64,000 nt of DNA from Dillenia suffruticosa (lineage: Eukaryota; Streptophyta; Magnoliopsida; Dilleniales; Dilleniaceae). Positions 34,278 to 45,912 of the stretch are shown here, in pieces (position 1 is the first letter of the stretch; each line of letters starts with the position of its first letter). A model generated the notes under the pieces. The model was not told the origin of the DNA and searched no databases. It saw only the letters and a list, made by a program, of their open reading frames with translations. Both the position numbers and the translations under genes were made by a program. The DNA is taken from contig JAVTVX010000035.1 of assembly GCA_033439265.1 (NCBI GenBank), forward strand, positions 14,968,001 to 15,032,000, in the 5' to 3' direction.

Positions 34278-36040
34278 CCATGGCCAACACCAGCCAAAAC
34301 TTATATTCAACAAACTTCAACTCTAAAAGCTGTTCAACAGGGTAGCAAAGGAAACTGATGTTGAATATAAGTTACAAAATTTACAGAGGTTGGATTCATG
34401 CATCCACCATTTAAATCAGAACCAAGTATATGAAGGGTTGCTCTGTGACACTTGAGATCCAAGTTTTCATGAAAAAACTGCCAGGGGTTTTTGAAGCAAG
34501 CCCAGGATAGATAATAACAATTGTGAATATAAGAATTCCTTTTGTGAGTGCACCTCGATGTAAGTTAATATTCAAACAGGTACCAGGCCAGTATCAGGAA
34601 AGGTACCAATTAGTAGCCTAAACCCCATAATACAGTCCAGTACCTGCAGACAACCAAACACAATGCAATGCTGTTTTTAGTACAAGCATTCACTAAAATG
34701 GAAAACATATAGTAAAGGGAAAAAAAAAATTGATAAGAAAACAATGGTAGACAAAATAAACACAATAAAACATCAAACTCATAAAGTCCAAAAATGTTGT
34801 CACTGCTGTCTGATGCTCAACCAAGTTTGGAAAGCCAAAACATGGACACAAATAAAACATCTCCAAAAATTATTTAATAAAGTATTATCTTCAAGTACTA
34901 TGGCCCGTACAGAACAAAATGGCAACAGCTGTTTGCAATGCAGTCACTTCAACTCAAATAATTGTTGCCAGGAACGGAATATAATCTCTTGACTTACGTA
35001 ATTGAACATGCTTATCATAGTAAGGGTTCTCAATTGTAGGAATCGGACAAAAGTGCTCAATCTCAACTGAAATGTTTTTAAAAGGCTATGCTGTTGCCAG
35101 TCACACTCCATGCTTGGACATTTTGTTAAAAGAAATTTCTAGTACCAGATGCAGCAAAGTAGTACACGACGCTCTTTCAAAGTAACATGAAGGCCTATTT
35201 GCTTGTACTTGGTATATTATGGGTTTGTGCAATGGACATGAGTTATTCATAATAGTCAAGCTCATATCTTTTCCTTTTTTTACCCGTTGAAAATTTTCCA
35301 ATGATTTGTTAAAAAGTTCAACTTTTTCCAGATTTTCTTGGTGCTTTGATTATTGGCATGACCTTTTCTATCCCCACCAACCCTCCCACAAAGAAAATAG
35401 TTATCACTGTAGCTATGCACACTTCAGCTGTACTAGCCTCCTAGTTATGTAGTATTCTTCCTTTTTTTATTTTTTCAGTTGCAGCCGATATGGTTGCATA
35501 AAGGCCATATTGGTTGTCATGCAACGATTTTTAAATAGATGATTACCACAAGTAGAAAGGCCACACACTAAGCACTCCATTTTTCTTTTTTAACATTTAA
35601 AGGGAGGTTCTTGTAATGCTAAAGATGGTTGTCTAAAGTGCAAGGGCAAAACATGACTCAAATAGGAGTCTTGCATTACTTAAAAATGATTAGTAAATAG
35701 TAAAATGATCAGATTGCATGGAAAGCCCTTCTAGGATAATATGGCTTGCCTTTTTCATCATCATGAAAAATAATTGTGTATCAAAATGAAAAAACTTTAT
35801 GCCAATCCTTTCCTTTTATTCCTGTTTCATCACTTATGCCTGAGAAAAAATCTTACACTTAAACCTATTAAAATAAACTTATGACCAAAGTAGTTCATAG
35901 TTTTAATTATGCAGAAAACTCAAAATGAATGTATTAAGAGAGTTTCTAGAAATAAGAGCAAATTAAATGCATGAAATATCATGGATTTAGTTGATACTTT
36001 ACATTATATAATGTTATAGTTTTTGTTGTATATATCATTT
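34278..36040. other. Unassigned DNA right of the Tekay-like element
   Basis: Before the gypsy insertion this was contiguous with 29808. It is moderately AT-rich, and short open frames (for example 34744-34992 and 35101-35301) match nothing recognised. No RNA gene or element end is visible. Confidence 0.5.
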
Positions 36041-36044
36041 AACA

Positions 36045-37010
36045 TACATGCCCATGATGTGGAAGTAATGAAAATGGTGCGAAGGTCAACCTGATTAATA
36101 AGGAGATCGTCAAGCAACCTTTTCAAGCAAAGGGGGCCTGGCATCAGATCCTTGGTTGAATTTAACAAGACTCTTTTGGAGGAGTGGCTATGGGGGTTCA
36201 TATATGAAAACAACTCACCAAGGAAAGAGGTGACTGGCTAAGTATGGGATCTCTCTCGGTAGTTGGATGTATAAACAACCAATGAGTCTTATGGAGGAGC
36301 TGTTTAGAAGGAAATAAAGAGAGCACTGTGGTCTTTATGGTGGGCAATGAGACGAGAATCTCCTTCTGGAATGACAAGTGTGGTAAGGCCCAACTCTGCT
36401 CAAGTGATGTCTTTTGGAATGTGAATTTTAGTAGACAAGAAAATCAAAGGGAATTGCAGGATTGTTTCAGCTTTTTTTTGAATTCCGAGAGTGCGTCAAG
36501 GTGGACTTGATAGGGAAAACAGATTTTTTTGAGGGGATCACTAAAAGAAATTTTGAGGTAAACAAATAATGTGATTTGCTTAGATCTGTTCATAGAAATG
36601 AGTGGAGAGCTTCTTTTCCTAAGAAGTTTATTTAGAAACACCGTTGCCCACCAAGGATGCTTTATTTGCACAGGAGATGGCTTTGGGAAGCATTTTCACT
36701 CCATATATCTCCAAAGGAGATGCTTGATACTCAAGATGCTACCTCTAGCCATATTTTGGTCAGTTTGGAAGGAAAGGAAAGGGAGAGGTTTTCAGGGATG
36801 CAGAGTTCTTTAGTTGATTTTGTGGACAATATTTTTGAAATGTTTATGTTCTTTGTTGACATTGAAGTCTTTAGAATCTTCTGTGGATGTTGTTAATTTC
36901 ATTGACTCTCCTTCATTATAGCATGGTCCCTTTGGGCGAGTACATCCTTGGTGCTCTTACTTGGTTTTCTGTATTCCTTATTGTGAATAAAATTCTTTTT
37001 TTTTTAATAA
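36045..37010 (+). pseudogene. L1-type LINE 3' fragment (RT C-terminus and zinc-binding region)
   Basis: In shifting frames the plus strand shows LLEEWLWGF near 36165, FMVGNETRISFWNDKCG (36330-36380) and WSLWW-type blocks. Next is a CPPRMLYLHRRWLWEAF remnant, and an end-like segment with VDFVDNIFEMF. This order is usual for the RT C-terminus and zf-RVT region of plant L1 LINEs. It ends in AATAAAATTC plus T and A runs at about 36985-37022, consistent with a 3' terminus. It is truncated at the 5' end, as most LINE copies are. Confidence 0.75.
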
Positions 37011-37024
37011 AAAAGAAGAAAAAT

Positions 37025-37650
37025 ATGTGCAGCGTCCGATCAATATTTTTTTAATAGAAAAGTAATGTATCAAATAAAATAAAAAGTATACAAAATTCTA
37101 AGAATGAAAAATCCTCGGTAAGTAAAAAAAGGAATACAAATTATTTATAAAGAACTACTCTCTAATCCCTTCTCAACTTCTTTAAACTGTAATCTTTATA
37201 AATATCTAAGAAACAAGATCAAAGTGAAACATAAAACACAACCTTATCCCAAAGTTGAGAAAAACCTATCTAATTTCTAAAAATTCGAATATTTCACTCA
37301 CTCCAAATAGATCAAAGAATAACAATAAAAAGTATTATCTACAATACGAATGACCATCTTTGAGCCTCTAAAATCTTTAAATTTTGTGAGAAAAGAGGCC
37401 CCTATGATAAATCCACTATTTATCAGAGCTGGTAAATAGGTGATTCCACATCTCTTGCACACAATAAAACAATACAAAATATGTGATTTCTAGTTTTAGA
37501 ATCATTAGAACACATTACACAAACATCCACAAAAAATAGCTTTAAAATGTCTTCTCTTTGTCACGTGATTGGTATTGATCTTGTTAAGCATCATAAACCA
37601 AATAAAATCCTTAATTTTGGCAGGATCCTTTTCCTTACAAATAATATTGT
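37025..37650 (-). pseudogene. L1-type LINE 3' fragment on the minus strand
   Basis: On the minus strand from 37650 the translation gives FIWFMMLNKINTNHVTKRRH (the linker before zf-RVT). Near 37330-37180 it gives ILWSIWSE-NIRIFRN, LWDKVVFYVSLWS and DIYKDYSLKKLRRDW, the C-terminal end of plant L1 ORF2 proteins, with frameshifts and stops. It runs towards the plus-strand L1 fragment, so the two 3' ends meet near 37015-37030. Confidence 0.75.
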
Positions 37651-38513
37651 TGTGTCTATTTTTGTTTTATGACTCGAAAAGTTTTATTGAAAGTTGAATT
37701 TTTAGTGATTTTTCAAAATGGCACGTTTTCTACAGAAAACTCCCTTGTTTGTATCTTGTTTTAGTTCTAAAATTTGATTCGATTTTGAAATACCTTCTAC
37801 ATTGAATTAACTTGAAATCTAAACATAAAAGTTATAGTTTTATGTTTTGCTTTTACATGGACACTCGAATCACCTCAATTTGATATATGCAGAAAATGTT
37901 ATGTTAATTTTGCTTAGACAGCTCATATACTAGGTTGTGAATTTTGGACTATAACTTTGATTGACTTGCATATTCCTTTGTGATTGAAATTGAATGTAGT
38001 TATAAATATAAAAGTTATAGGCTTATGTCTTATTTCTTAAGTAGCAATTAAAATCACCTTAATTAATTATGTTACTTTACTACAAAAAAACAGACTTTTA
38101 ACCACAAATTTAGCAACGAAAATTTAAAAAAAATTCGTCGCTAAATTTAGCGACAGATAATTTTTATCGCTAAAATCCATCGTTAATTTAAGGAATAAAA
38201 TGTCCATCAAAAAATTATCCGTTCTTAATTTAACGACGAATAAAAAAATCCGTCGCTGAATTTAGCGACGGATTTGGAATCCGTCGCTGATTCTAAATTT
38301 TCAAATTCGTCGAAATGTCCAGGGAGCGCACGTGCCGCCCTTGCCCACCCGAGCCAGCACATGCCTGGATGGCCCCGCCCGCCCGAGCCAACACCAACCT
38401 ACAAGTTGCCCGCCCGCCCGAGCTAGTACCCACCCGAGACAACACCCCCGCGTAGGTACTCCAACGTTAGCTCTTAATTGCTGGAAAATGTTGCTTTGCC
38501 TTCAGCCTCCACC

Positions 38514-38573
38514 ATGATTCGAACTCCGAACTCCTGCACGCACACGCATAAGCATAAACCTGTAAACCACCAA
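38514..38573 (-). other. tRNA-like module b of C2
   Basis: On the minus strand it has TGGTGGTTTACAGG (box A-like) and GGAGTTCGAATCATGG (box B-like). Its 3' end faces the GC-rich block at 38310-38460. It is the inverted counterpart of 18599-18664. Confidence 0.55.
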
Positions 38574-39182
38574 GTCAAAGGATATTATGTGATATAAATT
38601 TTTTTATTATTATTTATTATCTTTCCTTCATATTTTTCTAATAATAATAAAATAATATATAATAACAATTTAAATAATAAATATAATAACTTTTTTTATT
38701 TATACCACCAACCTAAAATAATATTAATTAAAAATAATAAATATGATAATTTTTAATAAAATAAAAAATAATAAAATACTAATTTAAAATAAAATAATAA
38801 AATAATTAAAAAATATATTAATATTATATTTTGATTTCTTCTTTTTTCTTTCATTTTATTATTTTATTATTCTTTTTCATTTTTATTTTATTTTTTTAAT
38901 CTATAGTTTAAAAATGGATTACGACATCTCAAAAATATAAAATTATAATTATCAATAAATTATAATATATTAATAATTTAAAAAATCTATATATTTATTC
39001 ACAAAATATTTTTATTCGTTTGAATATATAAGAAATTTCAATATAATTATTATATATAAATAATGAGAATAGAAAGGAAAAAAAAATTCAAAAATAGAGA
39101 TGAGAGTAAAAGGAAGAAAAAAAAAGTGAAAATAGAAAACAAATGAGGAAAAAAGAAAAAAAAAATATTATCACACAACTAA

Positions 39183-39238
39183 GCGGTGGTGCGGTGGTGA
39201 TATGTCTTCTGTTCGAGGTTCAAGGTTCGAATCTCTTC
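39183..39238 (+). other. tRNA-like module a of C2
   Basis: Box A-like GTGGTGCGGTGGTGATATG is followed by box B AAGGTTCGAATCTC. The 3' end runs towards the GC-rich block at 39282-39415. It is the counterpart of 17955-18012. Confidence 0.58.
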
Positions 39239-40519
39239 AACAGCATTTTATCATGTTTTCTTAGTATTAAAACAATGAAGGGTGGGCGCCTGTGCGTGCA
39301 TGCGCGGGTGCCCAGGCAGGCACGGGCGCGCGCAGGGCGCGGGCGCCCAGGCAGGCAGGCAGGCTCCCGTGCATGCGCCGACGCCCGCGCAGGCTCGCGC
39401 CCTTTCCTGACGGATTAATATTTAATTAAAAAATTTATATTATTGAATAAAATAATACAAATAAAATAAAATTACCTATACAATAATAAAAAATATTAAA
39501 TCAAACAAAAAAAGAAAAAAATAATAAATTAATTAAAAAATATATATAATTTAAATAAAAAAAAATATATGGTTTTTTTAAGAATTAAATAATATTATTC
39601 TTCTAAAAAATGAAATATAATATATTAAAATAAAATGTAAATTAAAATATTATAAAATAATAATATGATTTGTTAATATAAAAATAAAAATAAAAATAAA
39701 AATAAAAATAAAATAAAATTCTAATTAAAAAAAGATTAAATTAAGCGACGGATTTGGAATCCGTCGCTAAATTACCAACGGATAAATTTTGTCGTTGCTA
39801 AATTAATTTTTTAATTTAAATATTATATTAATATTATATTTTATTTAATTATATATAAAAAACTTAGTGACAGATTGGGATTTTTGTCTAGTGACGGAAA
39901 ACAAATCCGTCGCTAAATTAATTTTTAACTTAAATATAACATATTAATAAAATAAAAAGAAAAATAAAAAAAATTAAATTCTTTTTAAAAAAATTAAATT
40001 TTGCGATGTATTTTAAATCCGTGGTAAAATTTAGTCACGAAATATTATTCGTCACTATTTAGCGACAAAATTTGTAATGAAAATTTTTTTGTCTCCAATT
40101 AGCGATAAATTTACCCACGAAAATTTTTCGTTACTAATTAGTAACGAATTTTACTACGAATGATGTGTCTATCGCTAATTTAGCTACAACTTCTTTTTCG
40201 TCGTAAATTTTGTGGCAAATTAGCGACGAAAAAGTTTTTGTTGCTAAATTCGTCGTAAAATAGCGATGAATTTTTTCCGTCGCGAAAATCCGTGGCTAAA
40301 ACCATGTTTTTTTGTAGTGCTTTCACTAAAACCCGTGTGTTGGAAATTTGTTGAAATAGTTCTTTGGAGTACAATATGTTACTAAATTATATGGCATGCA
40401 TAATTATAATGTTTGATTGTAACTCTGGTATAAACTTTATGATAAGTTGTGGTTTTAGTGGTTATAATATTCTGGAAATCACAAAGAAATATAAAGGAAA
40501 AAGATGATCACAAAATTAT

Positions 40520-41180
40520 CTTCGAAAGTTTTGCGAAACCTATGAATGAAATTTGAGAAGTATGACTGATGTATATATCTCCAAAAGTTTTGTGAAGCCT
40601 ATGGGTGAGACTTAAGAAGTATGGTTGGTGCATATATCCCCCAAAACTTTACGAAACATGCAGGCAAAATTTAAGAAGCATGGTTGATATATATTTTCGA
40701 AAGTTTTGCGAAGCCTACAAGTGAAGATTGAGGAGTATGGTAGGTGCATATATTCCCTAAAGGTTTATGAATGGAGTATGATTAGTGCATATATTTCTCC
40801 GAAGCTTTGAGAAGCCTGTGGGCGAAGGTTGGGAAGCATGGTTGGTATATATATCCTCAAAAGCTTTGTGAAACCTGCGGACAAATTTTAAGGAGCATGG
40901 TTAGTGCATATATCCCCCAAAGCTTTGCGAAGCATGCGGGTAAAAGCTTGGGAAGTATGGTTGGTATATACTCCGAAAGTTTTGTGAAACCTACAGATGA
41001 AGCTTGAGGAGTATGGGTCTTTGCAAAATCTGTGGGTGAAATTTAGAGAGTATGGTTTGTGTATATATTTTTTAAAACTTTGCGAAGTTGGAGTGAAAAA
41101 GCAAAGGAGTATGATTGGTGTATATAGATCCCAAAGCCTTTCCGAAACTTGTAGGTGAAACTTTAAGATCTATGAATATT
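40520..41180 (+). repeat. Minisatellite of about 60 bp inside an LTR
   Basis: There are roughly ten diverged units of the form AAAGTTTTGCGAAGCCT, GTGAAGxTTGAGGAGTATGG and TTGGTGCATATATCCCC. Units differ by substitutions and short indels. Open frames in it (for example 40807-41007) are by-products of the repeat. Confidence 0.8.
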
Positions 41181-41439
41181 TCACTCTAGATACGACAATC
41201 ATATACATTTTTTTGAGAATGTTTTGGGATAATGTATACTTCGATGTACTTTTTTCTATACTAAATTGTAGTACATTCAAGTGTTGTGCTTCACGCACTT
41301 TATATGATGATTTGGATCTTCTCATGCTTCTATGCCTATTATGTATACTATTGGACCCCGTGTGCTTACTCAGTTTATGTTAGCCTTGTTATCTTTGTTC
41401 TGAGGTGATCAAGGAGTTGAGAGGGAACCACAAGATAAA

Positions 41440-41840
41440 AGGCCTATAACTCAAGAGATTTAAATCTCTACTTATTTTTTACCATCTGTTTTGATCAAGG
41501 CATGTAGTATTCGTGTTCTTTTAAGTTACATGAGTTATATTTCATATCTAGATGTATATTTGCTGGTCAAGGAGGTCTCTATATAAAAATTTTTTTATAT
41601 TATGTTTTTATACTATGCTATGTTATGCTGGATGACTAGGAGAGCCAAGGTCTATGAGCCAGATTTAGATCTCTACTCATCTTTGACATCTGTTTTGTTC
41701 AAGGCACGTAATATTTGTGTTCTTTTGGGTTGTATGAGTTATCTTTCATATCTAGATGTATAGTTGTTGGCCAAAGAGAACCCTATGTATAAATCTGTGT
41801 ATATTATGTTTATATACTTTATGCTAAGTGGCCAAGAGGG
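41440..41840 (+). repeat. Tandem duplication of about 200 bp inside an LTR
   Basis: Two colinear copies each contain AAATCTCTACTTAT or GATCTCTACTCAT, then CATCTGTTTTGxTCAAGGCA, CATATCTAGATGTATA and TATATTATGTTTxTATACT. They are clearly diverged, so the duplication is old. It lies directly after the 60-bp minisatellite in the same LTR. Confidence 0.75.
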
Positions 41841-42135
41841 TCATTGATACTATCTTATTTGATAATAAAAGTGTTATATTTGTTTTATCAAGTTTCTATG
41901 TAAACTCTAGATAGCTAAATGATCACTAAATAGTGGGAGATTTTTCCTATATGTTTTTCTATAAAGAATAGTGATTTATTTTTCTCTATTATAAATTTTC
42001 CTTCCGTGTTATCACAAACAAAGAGAACGACTGTCATGAATCAGGATATTGCATTTTAATTATATTAGTTGTTTTTGCATTTGCATGTCTATATCATTTT
42101 GTTAGGGGGTGCAACGCCTGAATAACGTGTCACCA

Positions 42136-42155
42136 CAATTGGTATCAAAGTCCAA
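42136..42155 (+). other. Gypsy primer-binding region
   Basis: TTGGTATCAAAGTCCAAG follows the LTR end by a few bases. It matches the TGGTATCAGAGC-type site used by Tekay/Del and copia elements (initiator methionine tRNA), with one change. Confidence 0.75.
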
Positions 42156-42559
42156 GATTTTAGATAATCTATATCTAGAATTTGAGATCATAGGTATAGG
42201 TTGCTAGATAGAGGGTGGTTTATCTAACGAGTGACATTGTTTGACGTATATACTCATCAGGTTATCAGCATATTATATGATCATGACTAGAAGATTAGTT
42301 AAATAACTTCTAAGGGAGAACATAGAGATAAGTATAGGCAGAAGCCTTAGTCTCGGACTATAAGTTTTTAGAAACCAAAGGGGCCAGATTTTCAACAGAC
42401 TTCGGATTCTTTCTTGACTATTGTCGGTACTATATCTGGGGATATATGTAGATTGATTAAGAGACTAGCTCAATCAGTAACATGGAGTAAGACTATAGAC
42501 GTTCCTCCAACTGCTGAAGCCGCCACCACTACCCCCTCAGCTATGGCAGCCCCACCAAC

Positions 42560-43360
42560 TCCAGCTTGAGAGGATCGTCAGTTCTAGAAGTTGATAACTA
42601 AGTTTTGAAAAAAGTAGCCAATGACCTTTTTGGGGAGTAATGATCCTTAGGTCGCAGAGATTTGGATTATTGAGATGCAGAAACTATTTTTTGAGTTTAT
42701 GGTTGCAGAGGAGCACAAAGTCAGACTTGCTACTCATTATCTGACGAAAGTTGTCTCTAACTAGTGGTGTTCAGAGTTCAAACTTTGATATGAGAATAAC
42801 GTTCAGCATATCTTTTGGGGTAATTTCACTCAGATCTTTCATGAGAGGTATGCACTTACCTTTCTTGGAGATCAAAAAAAGTTTGAAATTCTGAATTTGA
42901 GACAAGATAATTTGACCGTCAGTTAGTATGGGGATCATTTTGCTAGATTGTTAGTTTATGCTCTTGAGTTAGTTGATATAGATAAAAATAGGGCAACGAG
43001 GTTCAGAAAATGATTATGATCTTTCTTACGGAGGTATCTAGTAACTCCACCTTTTACTACCTACAAGGATCTAGTTAATAATGCAAAAGTTTTGGAGTTG
43101 GTTGCCGAGGACAAGCAAGATAGGTTGCAAGGGAAAAGATGAGCAAAAATTCTAACTTCAAGTAAAAGGAAGAAATAAGAAAGGAAGAAGCAGGGTGAGA
43201 GCTCTAATAAGAGGCCATCATGTCTTAGTTGTGGGAATCTTCATACAGGATTATGTAAGAGAGGGATAAGACTTTATTTTACATATTTTTAATTGGATCA
43301 TTATGCTTTACGTTGCCCCCTTAGGTCCAATCAGCCACAACCCATCTCTCCCAACATACT
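42560..43360 (+). pseudogene. Gypsy (Tekay/Del-like) gag, degenerate and truncated
   Basis: In a frame broken by several stops, the order is the retrotransposon gag core: FLGSNDP, VAEIWIIEMQKLF, KVRLATHYLTK, IFHERYALTFLGDQKK, NLRQDNLTVS-YG. It continues with VDIDKNRATRF and a basic linker, then one zinc knuckle CLSCGNLHTGLC (about 43220-43255), and a second remnant HYALRCP. It ends at about 43360, where an Athila-like element begins. Protease, RT and integrase of this element are not in the window. Confidence 0.85.
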
Positions 43361-44627
43361 TGATAGCAATATTTTTATAAATTTGAATTATATTATTTTC
43401 AGCATTTATTTATGTGTTTTAGGGCTGATTTAAATCATTTTTTATGATATTACACAGATTTAATTTCGTGGTTAATAATTTAGGAAATTTTGATTTTACT
43501 TTCTAAAATTGGACTGGACAAGCACTTGTCAATATTTCGAACATAACCTTTTGTTCTGGTGTCCGATTGAGATGATTCTTATGGCGTTGGAAAGAAGCCT
43601 TCAAGGGCTACAAATCAAGGCTAATTTATGCAGGAGCATATAAAAAAATTGGACCAAACTTACTGTAGTACTGGAAGTCAAGTTCCTGCCAAAAAAGGAA
43701 ACTACGTGTTGAAAATTCAAAAATTGAGTTGCTAAAAATTTCATAATTTATTCTAGGATTGAGACAAGAAGGAAGTTTCCAAATTTATGGAGAAGCAAGA
43801 GATTCTATGATCCCAACAACAACAGGTTTCCAATTTAACGTCAAGTATCAAGTTTCCAAATTCTTCTAGGGTTATAGCCAAATAGCAAAGGGGATTCACG
43901 CCTCCTCCTTTATTCCTCTCATTCTCTCATTACTTTATAAAACCTAGCAGCTACTCCAAACCACATGTCTTCACATCCACGGTCGTGCAAAGAAGGGTTG
44001 TAATGTTTTATTTTATTTTCTTATTTCTCTTTTCAATGTCTAATTAATTTTCTTGAATCTAGAATCGATGAATTCTATTTTTAATTAATTATATGTGTTG
44101 ATTTTTTTCCCTTGAGTTTTATTAGCATGGTTATTATTTGATGAGATTTTATTGTTAATTTTAATGCTTCAAACGTTATAGGGCCTGACGTTTTATAATT
44201 TGAGATTGAATACATGCATGACCAATATAATTGTATGAGAATTGTTCAAATAATAAAATCCATATAAGATTATGAGAATGACCACTAGATTAATTTCATA
44301 TATTGGATTTTAGGGAAAATATTAAATTACAAATTTTCACAAAACTTAGTACAATATGATTAGTCAAAATTACATGACCACTGGGTTTTGATAGTCGTAT
44401 TAGAGATTTTTTGCATGACCATTGTACTTTCATCATCAATAATTCATTATCCAATAAATTTAGGGATTTGAAAAGATTAGGTTAATTCATTATCCAATTT
44501 AGATCAGATTAATTGATTCTTGATAATACAAAATATGCTAGTGATAACGATACTTGATCTCATCTCTGTAAACAAAATTTGATTAGGATATAGTTGTCTA
44601 AATTTATGGTTTGAAAATTGCATATCA
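43361..44627 (+). repeat. Athila-like 5' LTR
   Basis: It starts TGATAGCAATATTT and ends ..GCATATCA shortly before the primer-binding site. The middle contains TTTTGTTCTGGTGTCCGATTGAGATGATTC and GGCGTTGGAAAGAAGCC-like text, a recurrent signature of Athila LTRs. The exact start rests on TG and the break in the gypsy gag. No second LTR is available to confirm it. Confidence 0.7.
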
Positions 44628-45489
44628 AGTTTTTGACACCGTTACTAAGGATATCATTGTATGTAAACCAGAATAATCTTATTTGAGATTAGAATTTAAT
44701 ATTTCTTGTTTATTTTCTTAGATTAGGGTTTAAGTTATACAATTGCTATTTTAGGGATAAGTTTTAGAAATTTGGTGAGATTTTTGGAAATTTTTGGGGT
44801 TTCAAGAAAAAAAATTTTGATTTAAGATTAGACGGCCACTATTTCCAAAGGATTTTGGGTTGTTGAGCAAAACCCACACTAGCACCACCTTATCTTGGTC
44901 AAATTCTATCGTTTTCATTGATTTTTCTAATTTTTTTATTTTTTCGTGATTTTTCAATTTTTTGTTAACTGTTTAGGTGTTTTTTGTGCATTAATTTATT
45001 ATATTTTTATGATTTTTACTTTTATATAGTAATCTAGATTTTTTAGAGTAGTTTTTACAATTTGTGATATTTGTGAGGAAACAATGGTTTATGATAATAG
45101 AGCTATGAGAGAGTGTTCAATGCTGAGACTTCAAAACATACAAACTAATATTGCGAGACCTCCTGCAGAAACAAATAACTTTGAAATTAAACCTAATTTT
45201 ATTAGCATGGTCACTAGCAGAAAACAAGCCATCAGTGACGGATTTTTTCCGTCGCTAAATCCGTCAGAAAAAGGCACCTCGCTAAATATTAGCGATGGAT
45301 TTTTTTTCCGTCACTGAAACAGAAAAAAAAAAATAAATAAATAAAAAAATGAGCAACGGATTGAGTTCGTCGCTGATTTTTGAGTTCTGAAAAAAAGAGA
45401 ATTGCTGCACCAGGCACCCCACTCACTGCCCAGCCCAACCCGACCCACCCGCCAGCTCTTCTTTAATTTCTAAAAATTCCCTCAACTTG

Positions 45490-45560
45490 CCACCGGTGAT
45501 ATTCGAACCCTGTACAAGGAAAACATTGTGAGCAAGCCAACCATCAAACCATCTTTCTTT
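45490..45560 (-). other. tRNA-like module of C3 (first)
   Basis: The minus strand has GATGGTTTGATGGTTGG (box A-like) and CAGGGTTCGAATATCACC (box B). Its 3' end abuts the GC-rich block at 45405-45475. Confidence 0.55.
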
Positions 45561-45849
45561 TCTAATCATAATTCTTTTTTTCTTTTACTTATTATCTTTA
45601 CATCATATTTTTAACAATAATAAAATAATATAAAATTATAATTTTTTAACAATATAAAAATAATATAAAATTATAATTTATGATAAAATAATAAAATAAT
45701 TTTATTTTAGCTTAAAATAAAATAATAAAAAATTTTGAAAATAAAATAAAAAAATTTATTAAATAAAATTATAAAAATAAAAAAATATAAAATATAAAAT
45801 ATAAAAAAATCCGTTGCTAATCTGTGTAAAATGCCTTCAATATTTCTCC

Positions 45850-45912
45850 ATCTTGGGTCTTGGATTGAACCTGGGATACGTGAAACACAATAACAAACAA
45901 AACCACCATTCT
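45850..45912 (-). other. tRNA-like module of C3 (second)
   Basis: The minus strand has GAATGGTGGTTTTGTTTG (box A-like) and CCAGGTTCAATCCAAG (box B). No GC-rich block follows it, the only exception among the modules in this window. Confidence 0.5.

Larger units (their letters stand above)
38078..40319 (-). mobile_element. Non-autonomous CACTA element C2 (2242 bp, TSD CTT)
   Basis: The ends are TACTACAAAAAAACAG (first base changed from C) and ..ACCATGTTTTTTTGTAGTG, with a perfect duplication CTT (38075-38077 and 40320-40322). It is the same family as C1 and C4 but inserted in the opposite orientation. Its block order is GTCGCTAA array, GC-rich block (38310-38460), tRNA-like module, AT-rich centre, tRNA-like module, GC-rich block (39282-39415), and a further array. 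No transposase is present. Confidence 0.9.
37651..42133 (+). repeat. LTR of a second Tekay/Del-like gypsy element, interrupted by CACTA C2
   Basis: The LTR ends just before the primer-binding site (..GAATAACGTGTCA at 42133). Its start is placed at TGTTGTGTC (37651), which is only a fair guess. Without C2 it is about 2.24 kb, the same size as the LTR at 32025. It holds a minisatellite of about 60 bp (40520-41180) and two copies of a segment of about 200 bp (about 41440-41640 and 41645-41840). Confidence 0.7.

Noticed and set aside
40520-41180. A CRISPR-like array
   Set aside because: The units are contiguous and diverged with no unique spacers. This is a minisatellite in a plant LTR.
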